5,400 nucleotides of DNA from Planctomycetota bacterium (GTDB lineage: Bacteria; Planctomycetota; UBA11346): NCBI GenBank assembly GCA_013816415.1, contig JACDEN010000234.1, forward strand, positions 1 through 5,400, read 5' to 3'. Below the pieces are notes generated by a model. That model was not told where the DNA came from. It did no database searches and was given only the letters and a program-made list of their open reading frames with translations. The first letter of the stretch is position 1, and each line of letters opens with the position of its first letter. Below are positions 1 to 5,120 of this stretch, in pieces. The position numbers were made by a program, and so were the translations under genes.

Positions 1-11
1 GGTCAGGAGAG

Positions 12-42
12 GTCCGACGTCCGACGTCCGACGTCCGACGTC
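12..42. repeat. Perfect 7-bp tandem repeat, about 4.4 copies
   Basis: The unit GTCCGAC is repeated without error four times, followed by a partial GTC. Each junction makes the palindrome GACGTC, so four such palindromes sit at exact 7-bp spacing (starting at 16, 23, 30 and 37). Because 7 is not a multiple of 3, a copy-number change would shift any reading frame crossing it. It lies about 25 bases upstream of a coding-like fragment that has no start codon. It could be a slippage-prone simple repeat, an array of protein-binding sites, or decay of an old gene; the sequence does not decide which. Confidence 0.85.
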
Positions 43-67
43 GATGACGGGAGCGGTGCTGGTGTGA

Positions 68-202
68 TGCGGGGGGACGGCGCGGCGCGGCGCGTTCGCG
101 ATCGCGAATCCCGACTCCTACGACGGTTATCACGATCTCGCCAACTCCTTCGCGAAAATGGCGGCGCTCAACTTCCGGCAGGGGTCGCTGCAGGGGGCCT
201 GA
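68..202 (+). pseudogene. C-terminal remnant of an unidentified protein-coding gene
   Basis: From about position 95 to the TGA at 200-202, this frame reads as a natural protein end: FAIANPDSYDGYHDLANSFA, then KMAALNFRQGSLQGA. It has balanced composition and mostly C or G at third codon positions, like the genuine genes here. No ATG, GTG or TTG start lies between the in-frame stop at 65-67 and an internal ATG at 158. The upstream part is repetitive and very GC-rich and does not look coding. The likeliest reading is the 3' end of a gene whose front was deleted or frameshifted near the tandem repeat. Alternatives are a very short peptide from ATG 158, or chance. I do not recognise the family. Confidence 0.4.
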
Positions 203-264
203 GCGACCGGCCGCGCGGCAGCCGCAGGCGCTGGCGCCGACCCTCGGCCGCCTAGGATCGCGCC

Positions 265-825
265 ATGCTCAGACGCAATCCCCATGGCGACTTCCCCACC
301 GTGCCCGAGTCGGCCTATGTCGACCAGACCGCCATCCTCTGCGGCAAGGTGGTGGTCGGCGAGAACTGCTTCATCGGTCCGTACGTGGTGATCCGCGCCG
401 ACGAGCTCGACGAGCACGGGGATCTCGAGCCGATCGTCATCGGCGCCAATTCGAACATCCAGGACGGGGTGATCATCCATTCGCGCGCCGGCGGCAAGGT
501 GCTGATCGGCGAATCGTCGTCGATCGCCCACCGCGCCATCATCCACGGGCCGTGCGTGATCGGCACCCGGGTGTTCATCGGCTTCAACAGCGTGATCTTC
601 AACTGCGAGGTCGGCGACGGCGTGGTGGTGCGCCACAACAGCGTGGTCGAGAACTGCCATGTGCCCGCCGACTTCCACATCCCGTCGACCACCGCGGTGC
701 ACAACGACGAGGAGCTCGCGCGCGTGCCCAAGGTCACGCCGGACATCAGCAGCTTCTCGGAGAGCGTGGTGTTCAAGAACCTCGAGCTGGTACGCGGGTA
801 CAAGAAGCTGGTCAACGAGTTCTGA
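265..825 (+). CDS. Gamma-class carbonic anhydrase (Cam/CamH-like hexapeptide-repeat protein)
   Basis: Predicted to interconvert CO2 and bicarbonate in the cytoplasm as a trimeric left-handed beta-helix enzyme. The 186-residue product carries imperfect hexapeptide repeats over residues about 24-135. Three histidines, His72, His89 and His94, have the spacing and context of the zinc ligands of archaeal Cam: NIQDGVIIH, then SIAHRAIIHG. Arg44-Ala-Asp-Glu47, Asn64, Gln66, Asp67 and Asn172 match other Cam active-site positions. The C-terminus (SVVFKNLELVRGYK) also resembles Cam. The long acidic loop of Cam carrying the proton-shuttle glutamate is absent, as in the CamH subgroup, and there is no signal peptide. 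ATG 265 is preceded by AGGA about 7 bases upstream. A related trimeric-transferase-like role (PaaY/CaiE group) is possible, but the residue match favours carbonic anhydrase. It is separated by 174 bases from the next gene, so co-transcription is uncertain. Confidence 0.85.
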   Translation: MLRRNPHGDFPTVPESAYVDQTAILCGKVVVGENCFIGPYVVIRADELDEHGDLEPIVIGANSNIQDGVIIHSRAGGKVLIGESSSIAHRAIIHGPCVIGTRVFIGFNSVIFNCEVGDGVVVRHNSVVENCHVPADFHIPSTTAVHNDEELARVPKVTPDISSFSESVVFKNLELVRGYKKLVNEF

Positions 826-829
826 GCAT

Positions 830-844
830 GCGCCGATTGGGCGC
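830..844 (+). terminator. Small GC hairpin just after the carbonic anhydrase stop
   Basis: GCGCC and GGCGC pair perfectly around a five-base loop, starting 4 bases after the stop codon. A second four-base stem, GAGT/ACTC, follows at 848-860. No T-run follows either, so this is not a canonical intrinsic terminator. It may be a weak or Rho-assisted 3' end, or an mRNA-stabilising hairpin. Confidence 0.3.
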
Positions 845-901
845 GCCGAGTCACAAACTCCGTGGCGGGGGCTCCACCTTCCGCTTCACCGTGCCTCGTC
901 C

Positions 902-961
902 AGCGGCGACGGGGATGCGCGCAAGGCCCTGGCGCTCGGAGCGCGCGCGGTGTGGTCGAAG
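902..961 (+). pseudogene. Possible trace of an FMN-dependent alpha-hydroxyacid dehydrogenase
   Basis: One frame of the 174-base gap reads GDARKALALGARAVW. This resembles the conserved phosphate-binding segment of lactate dehydrogenase and glycolate oxidase-type TIM barrels (D-V-x-KALALGA-x-AV-x-x-GR). No further similarity is visible on either side, there is no usable start, and the expected Gly-Arg is missing. It may be a degraded fragment of a lost gene or a chance resemblance in GC-rich DNA. The same bases form a hairpin at 932-944 (GCGCT/AGCGC). Confidence 0.15.
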
Positions 962-999
962 CTAGGCGCGGATTTTTCCTCCCGTACATTCGGTCATCC

Positions 1000-1857
1000 A
1001 TGCCGCTGACCATCGACCACTTCCGCCATCAGCACAAGCACCTGCTGGCCCTGGCCGATCAGCTCGAGACGCTCATCGACGAGCGCAATCTCATGATCCG
1101 GGCGGGCGATGCCCGGGCGGCGCTGATGCGGCTCGGCGGGCATCTGCGGATCCACCTCGCCGCCGAGGACGAATCGCTCTACCCCACGCTGCGCGCATCC
1201 GCGGTCGGGACGGTGCGCGGCACGGCGGAACGCTTCAGCTGCGAGGTCGGAGGTCTGGCGCAGGCCTTCGGCAGCTATGCCGACGCCTGGTCTGAGCATG
1301 CGGTGCGCTCCGACGCGGGCGGCTTCGCGCGCGCGACGAAGGAGATCCTCGGAGCCCTCCGGCATCGCATCCGCCAGGAGGACGAGCATCTGTATCCACT
1401 GATCGGCGACATGGCCGTATCCACCCGCCCGCATGCAGGCCAGGTGCGGCAGGCGGACGACGTCCCGAGCATCTGCATCGTCGACGACAGCGAGGGCGAT
1501 CTGGTCCTGCTCAGCGAAGCGTGGAGGGAGATCGGATCGACGATCGCCGTCAGGCATTATGCGACGGCTGCGCAGATGCTCTCCGCGGTGTTCGTGCGGC
1601 CGCTTCCGGACCTGGTGATCATCGACATCCATCTGCCGATCGTCGGCGGGGTCGAGTTGCTGAAGACCCTGCGGACGACTCCCGGATTCGAGCACGTCCC
1701 GATCGTCATGTGCTCGTCGACCTGCGACTCGCGGGATGCCGCGGTGTGCGCGTCCTCCGGCGCCACGGGATTCTTCCCCAAGCCCGCGACCTTCCCCGAA
1801 TACCTGCTGTTCGTGAAGACCATGAACGACCTCATCGATTATCAGCGGAACCGCTGA
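1000..1857 (+). CDS. Hemerythrin-like (HHE) domain fused to a response-regulator receiver domain
   Basis: The 285-residue cytoplasmic protein has two parts. Residues 1-140 form a four-helix HHE domain. Candidate di-iron ligands are the His7/His10/His12/His14 cluster, His48, His52 and Glu56 (HLRIHLAAEDESLYP), and His122 and Glu127 (HRIRQEDEHLYP). The usual helix-C histidine is not obvious; Cys81-Glu82 occupy that region. After a short linker (about 141-156), residues 157-280 are a receiver domain with acidic pair Asp162-Asp163, phosphoacceptor Asp209, switch Ser239 and Lys261-Pro262. Hemerythrin domains bind O2, NO or iron, so the protein may couple such a signal to phosphotransfer (inference). 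There is no DNA-binding output. I chose ATG 1000 because MPLTIDHFRHQH begins the domain directly; an in-frame ATG at 862 would add 46 Arg/Pro/Ser-rich residues. No good ribosome site precedes ATG 1000. The gene converges on the minus-strand regulator pair. Confidence 0.85.
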   Translation: MPLTIDHFRHQHKHLLALADQLETLIDERNLMIRAGDARAALMRLGGHLRIHLAAEDESLYPTLRASAVGTVRGTAERFSCEVGGLAQAFGSYADAWSEHAVRSDAGGFARATKEILGALRHRIRQEDEHLYPLIGDMAVSTRPHAGQVRQADDVPSICIVDDSEGDLVLLSEAWREIGSTIAVRHYATAAQMLSAVFVRPLPDLVIIDIHLPIVGGVELLKTLRTTPGFEHVPIVMCSSTCDSRDAAVCASSGATGFFPKPATFPEYLLFVKTMNDLIDYQRNR

Positions 1858-1862
1858 GGGGT

Positions 1863-1890
1863 GATGCCGCCGAGCGAGTTTCGGGGCATC
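1863..1890 (+). terminator. Ten-base-pair stem-loop behind the hemerythrin-receiver gene
   Basis: GATGCC (1863-1868) pairs with GGCATC (1885-1890), and CCGA (1870-1873) pairs with TCGG (1881-1884). One bulged G separates the stem halves and the loop has seven bases. The structure starts 5 bases after the stop codon in a convergent gap. No T-run follows on either strand, so intrinsic termination is not assured; it may block 3' decay or act with Rho. Confidence 0.45.
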
Positions 1891-1931
1891 GAGGAAAAGC
1901 TGCGACCACGCGCGCAGGTACATCAGGCGTT

Positions 1932-1964
1932 GATCCAGTGGAAATCGGAAGGCGGCGCTGGATC
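1932..1964 (-). terminator. Stem-loop abutting the stop of the downstream receiver gene
   Basis: GATCCAG (1932-1938) and CTGGATC (1958-1964) form a perfect seven-base-pair stem with a 19-base loop. On the minus strand it begins at the base after the TAG stop at 1967-1965. No T-run follows, so it is only terminator-like. With the hairpin at 1863-1890, each convergent gene has its own 3' structure. Confidence 0.35.
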
Positions 1965-2549
1965 CTACGGCAGCTGCTGTCTCGTGCGTTGACCCGTTGC
2001 CGCTTCATGCGAATGGCCCTGCTGGGTGCGGTCCCTCTGCACTTGAGTCTCTTGACGACGCAGGGAGCCTTCCGCATGAACCTCGGGTTTGGAATCGGTC
2101 GTGTTGGCGATCCGGTTGTCCTGTTTGGCCGTCGCGCTCTGCATGAGCAGATCCGCAAGCTTCAGGAACCCGTCCCACGAATTCCCTTTCGTCAGGAAGC
2201 TTTCCTTCGAAACGATGCCAGCCTGAAGGATATCCTGATACTCGGCTTCAGCCGCGAAGATGTACACCGGCGTGTCATCGTAGATCTTCGTGGACCGGAT
2301 GTATCTCAGGAGTTGAGAACCCGTCATGATCGGAAGATGGGCATCGAGCAGGATGCAGTGGGGCGGAGGCAGATCCTCCGCGGTTCCTCTGACTGAGAGG
2401 TAGCGCAGGGCTTTTTCTCCGGTAGCGAAGATCATCAATTGGCTCGCGTACTTCCGTTCCCGCAGAGCCTCTTCCAAGAGGGTCGCGTCACCTGCGTTGT
2501 CCTCGACGTAGACGATCGTCGGGATCCGGGTCTGGTTGGTTTCTGGCAT
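1965..2549 (-). CDS. Rcp1-like receiver-only response regulator with an altered switch residue
   Basis: The 194-residue protein is a single receiver domain (residues about 10-137) plus a polar tail. The acidic pair is Glu16-Asp17, the phosphoacceptor Asp69 (ILLDAHLP) and the conserved lysine Lys121. The Thr/Ser that normally follows strand beta-4, 30 residues after the phosphoacceptor, is Ala99 (PVYIFAAEAE), and the residue after Lys121 is Gly rather than Pro. Phosphorylation chemistry may be intact while the conformational switch is altered (inference). Residues 139-194 are rich in Gln, Arg, Thr and Ser with no recognised domain. ATG at 2549-2547 is preceded by a strong GGAGGGGA (2558-2551), which decides this start over longer Pro/Arg-rich frames reaching 2765. 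The gene lies 37 bases downstream of the other minus-strand receiver gene and is probably co-transcribed. Without a DNA-binding domain it likely acts by protein contact or as a phosphate relay. Confidence 0.85.
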   Translation of the reverse strand: MPETNQTRIPTIVYVEDNAGDATLLEEALRERKYASQLMIFATGEKALRYLSVRGTAEDLPPPHCILLDAHLPIMTGSQLLRYIRSTKIYDDTPVYIFAAEAEYQDILQAGIVSKESFLTKGNSWDGFLKLADLLMQSATAKQDNRIANTTDSKPEVHAEGSLRRQETQVQRDRTQQGHSHEAATGQRTRQQLP

Positions 2550-2586
2550 GTCCCCTCCGGAAAATCTGGTCGAGCTTGGAAGCGGG

Positions 2587-3090
2587 CTAGGTGGTGTGCC
2601 GGAACTGGGAGGAGCCGCTGGCGGGACGCACACGTCGCGTCGCGGCAGCGGGTATCGTGCTCGAGGACGCATCTTTGCGGAATCGCGCGGTCGACCCGCT
2701 GACAGGGCACCCCAGGCGCCGCGCCAGCTCGATGTAGTCGTCGAACTCGGTCGGCTTGACCACATATTCGTGGGCCCCGAGCCTCAGGCATTCGGCGATC
2801 TCATGACTGGCGGCGGACGAGCTGAGCACCACTTTGCGCGATTTGCGCCACGGATGGAAATCGCTCAATTCCCGCAGCACGGCCTGGCCCTTGATGACGG
2901 GCAGATTGAGGTCGATGAGAATGATGTCCGGAGCCTTGGATTCGGGAATATCACGCATCATCGCGTAGGCTTGGACCGCGTTCTCGGCGACCAGCAGATC
3001 CAATGGGATCTGTACTTCCATGAAGGCTTCCCTCAGCAACGTCACATCCCCCGGATTGTCGTCGATCACCAGCACGCGCAGCTCAGACAT
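2587..3090 (-). CDS. Rcp1-like receiver-only response regulator
   Basis: The 167-residue protein has a complete receiver domain at residues about 4-126: Asp10-Asp11, phosphoacceptor Asp60 (IILIDLNLP), switch Ser90 (VVLSSSA) and Lys112-Pro113. The early motif DDNPGDVTLLREAF matches the DDSEGDLVLLSEAW and EDNAGDATLLEEAL motifs of the two other receivers here, so the three look like one subfamily, resembling the phytochrome-linked regulator Rcp1. Residues 127-167 form a Ser/Thr/Arg-rich tail that is probably disordered. There is no output domain, so it presumably signals by binding partners or passing phosphate. ATG at 3090-3088 places the first strand (LRVLVIDDN) correctly, but no clear Shine-Dalgarno sequence precedes it. 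It is the first gene of a two-gene unit divergent from kaiC, and shares that control region. Confidence 0.88.
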   Translation of the reverse strand: MSELRVLVIDDNPGDVTLLREAFMEVQIPLDLLVAENAVQAYAMMRDIPESKAPDIILIDLNLPVIKGQAVLRELSDFHPWRKSRKVVLSSSAASHEIAECLRLGAHEYVVKPTEFDDYIELARRLGCPVSGSTARFRKDASSSTIPAAATRRVRPASGSSQFRHTT

Positions 3091-3347
3091 GGTGAGAGGC
3101 TACTGAAGCGCGCGCCCATACCGGCACTGCTTGCCAACGACCTTGGACGCCCGGCGAAACACAACATTTTTTATTTATAATGGACCTGATGGTGCACACG
3201 TGCCTGTTTCCCCGCGAATCGTTCGCCGTCATTGTCTGCAAGGTTGCGTGCAGGCATGAATCTGAGGGGAGTCGCAAGCTTTCGCATATTTCCCCTATCC
3301 CGACAGCCCCCCGGCTTGAAAGGTGTGCCTCATCGGAGCCTGTCGCC
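3091..3347. other. Divergent control region between the regulator pair and kaiC
   Basis: These 257 bases separate the two divergent start codons and hold no convincing gene. An abrupt AT-rich island (about 3161-3181) stands out from the GC-rich surroundings. Just beyond it, GTGCAC (3192-3197) and CACGTG (3197-3202) form adjoining palindromes that could be an operator. AGGGGA (3265-3270) and TCCCCT (3291-3296) are inverted copies 20 bases apart in the kaiC leader and could form a hairpin about 50 bases before the start. These assignments come from pattern alone. Confidence 0.5.
3176..3181 (+). promoter_or_regulatory. Candidate -10 element for kaiBC
   Basis: A perfect TATAAT lies at the right edge of an AT-rich island facing kaiC. 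No good -35 hexamer lies 16-18 bases upstream (that position reads about GGCGAA), so the promoter may be weak or need an activator. Initiation near 3188 would give a leader of about 160 bases. The reverse strand of the same island offers TATAAA (3179-3174) for the divergent genes, also without a recognisable -35. Confidence 0.5.
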
Positions 3348-5120
3348 ATGGCCAATCGCCGGAGTCTCGCATTGCCGTCCCTACTGCGCAAAGGCCCCGC
3401 AAGCATCCTGCGCAAGGCCGCGACCGGCGTTCCGGGGTTCGACGAGATCACCGGCGGCGGCCTGCCCAAGGGGCGATGCTCGCTGATCTGCGGTTCCGCC
3501 GGTACCGGAAAGACCCTGTTCGCGATGCACTTCCTCGTGCATGCGGCGAAGGAATTGAACGAACCGGTCGTCTATTTCACCTTCGAAGAGACCGCCGAAG
3601 AACTGGCGATGAATCTCGCGTCGATCGGCCACGACATCTCGTCACTGGTCGGCAAGAAGAAGATGCTCGTCGAGCATGTCTACCTCGAACGCAGCGAGGT
3701 CATCGACGGAGGCGAATACGACCTCGATGGATTGTTCGTGCGACTGGGCGCGGCGATCGACCAGATCGGCGCCAAGCGCCTGGTGCTGGATACCCTGGAA
3801 GTGCTGTTCGCCTCGCTGCCGAACGAGGCGATCCTGCGCGCCGAAATGCGCCGCCTCTTCCGTTGGCTGAAGGACCGCGGCATCACCACCCTGATCACCG
3901 CGGAACGGGGCCAGGGAACCCTGACCCGCTACGGTATCGAGGAGTACGTGTCCGATTGCGTCGTGCTGCTCGACCACCGGGTGCTGGATGAGATCACCAC
4001 GCGCCGCCTGCGGGTCGTCAAATACCGCGGATCCTCGCACGCGACCAATGAATTCCCATTCCTCATCGACGATCGCGGCTTCTCGGTGTTCCCGATCGGG
4101 ATCGGGCTCGACCACGGAGCGTCCTCGGAGCGGCGATCCACCGGAATCGACCGCCTGGATACGATGTTTGGCGGAAAGGGTTATTTCAAAGGCAGCAGCG
4201 TCCTCATTTCCGGTACGGCCGGCACCGGCAAGAGCACCTTGTCGGCTTGGTTCGCCTCGGCCGCCTGCCGACGCGGCGAGCGGTGCCTGTATTTCGCCTT
4301 CGAGGAGTCCCGCGACCAGATTGTCCGCAATATGCGTTCGATCGGCAATGACCTGGCTCCCTTCCTGGAGAACGGAACGCTCCGGATCCTCGCGTCGCGA
4401 TCGTCGCTTCACGGATTGGAGATGCATCTGGTGACGATGGCCAATGCCATACGTGAATTCAAACCAGAGCTCGTCATCCTCGATCCGATCTCGAATTTCA
4501 TCGCCGCAGGGACGACGACCGAGGTCAAGGCGATGCTGACCCGGTTGATCGATATGCTCAAGCACGAGGAGATCACCGGCGTCTTCACCAGTCTCACCTT
4601 CGGCGGCAGCACGCTCGAAACGACCGAGACCACCATCTCCTCGTTGATGGACACGTGGATGCTGGTGCGCACGTACGAGCACGACGGCGAGCGGAATCGC
4701 GGCTTGATGATCCTCAAGTCACGCGGCATGCGCCACTCGAACCAGGTCCGCGAATTCATCATGAACGACAGCGGAATCGAGCTCGTCGATGTGTACCTGG
4801 GTTCGTCGGGGGTGCTGATGGGTTCAGCGCGCGTCGATCGCGGCGCTCGGGAAGGGCAGGATCAGCGAGGCCTGACCCAGGAATTCGAGAAGCGCCGGCG
4901 TGCCATCGAGCACAAGCGCATGGCGACCGAAGCCCAGATCCGCGTCCTCCAGGCGAGTCTCGAGTCGGACAGCGCCGAAATGCTCCAGGCCCAGAAGGCC
5001 AGCGATGAGCGGATGGCCGACGATGATTCGACACGGCTGCGCATCGCGGCCATGCGCACCGCCGATACACCGCAGTCGGTGCGACGTAAGCGGCGGCTTG
5101 CCCGGAAGGCCAGCCGATGA
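3348..5120 (+). CDS. kaiC: KaiC-family double-domain ATPase/autokinase
   Basis: KaiC is the ATP-hydrolysing, self-phosphorylating core of Kai timing systems. This 590-residue protein has both RecA-like halves. CI: Walker A GSAGTGKT (49-56), catalytic Glu80-Glu81, Walker B Asp148, then YGIEEYVSD and Lys225/Arg227/His231. CII: Walker A GTAGTGKS (289-296), Glu319-Glu320, Walker B Asp379, and Lys457/Arg459/His463. The phosphosite segment TTETTISSLMD aligns with cyanobacterial KaiC around Ser431/Thr432, giving Ser431-Ser432 with Thr426 also kept. Residues about 505-550 form a charged, probably coiled-coil extension, followed by a basic end (RRKRRLARK). This replaces the usual KaiA-binding tail and makes the protein longer than the roughly 520-residue cyanobacterial form. 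ATG 3348 has GGAG nine bases upstream; the in-frame ATG at 3180 overlaps the -10 box and is unlikely. The stop overlaps kaiB by ATGA. KaiC2- or KaiC3-type assignment needs phylogeny. Confidence 0.95.
   Translation: MANRRSLALPSLLRKGPASILRKAATGVPGFDEITGGGLPKGRCSLICGSAGTGKTLFAMHFLVHAAKELNEPVVYFTFEETAEELAMNLASIGHDISSLVGKKKMLVEHVYLERSEVIDGGEYDLDGLFVRLGAAIDQIGAKRLVLDTLEVLFASLPNEAILRAEMRRLFRWLKDRGITTLITAERGQGTLTRYGIEEYVSDCVVLLDHRVLDEITTRRLRVVKYRGSSHATNEFPFLIDDRGFSVFPIGIGLDHGASSERRSTGIDRLDTMFGGKGYFKGSSVLISGTAGTGKSTLSAWFASAACRRGERCLYFAFEESRDQIVRNMRSIGNDLAPFLENGTLRILASRSSLHGLEMHLVTMANAIREFKPELVILDPISNFIAAGTTTEVKAMLTRLIDMLKHEEITGVFTSLTFGGSTLETTETTISSLMDTWMLVRTYEHDGERNRGLMILKSRGMRHSNQVREFIMNDSGIELVDVYLGSSGVLMGSARVDRGAREGQDQRGLTQEFEKRRRAIEHKRMATEAQIRVLQASLESDSAEMLQAQKASDERMADDDSTRLRIAAMRTADTPQSVRRKRRLARKASR

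Noticed and set aside
130..702. Minus-strand open frame opposite the carbonic anhydrase
   Set aside because: Composition is dominated by His, Asp and Ala, as expected from antisense of GC-rich hexapeptide-repeat coding sequence.
862..999. Upstream in-frame ATG that would lengthen the hemerythrin-receiver protein by 46 residues
   Set aside because: The added residues are Arg/Pro/Ser-rich and domain-free, while MPLTIDHFRHQH at 1000 starts the HHE domain cleanly.
1521..2396. Plus-strand open frame of 291 residues spanning the convergent junction
   Set aside because: It overlaps two genuine receiver genes in other frames, has Arg-rich composition, and shows no family motif.
3121..3135. Sigma-54-like promoter (GGCAC ... 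TTGC)
   Set aside because: The GG and GC elements are separated by 8 bases rather than the required 10.
3180..3347. Earlier kaiC start at 3180
   Set aside because: This ATG overlaps the TATAAT box, leaving no room for a leader, and the 56 extra residues do not resemble KaiC. ATG 3348 has GGAG at good spacing.
3642..4682. Long open frame on the minus strand opposite kaiC (346 residues)
   Set aside because: It is an antisense shadow of a GC-rich gene. The plus strand carries unambiguous KaiC motifs throughout, and the antisense product is Arg/Gly/Asp-rich with no domain.
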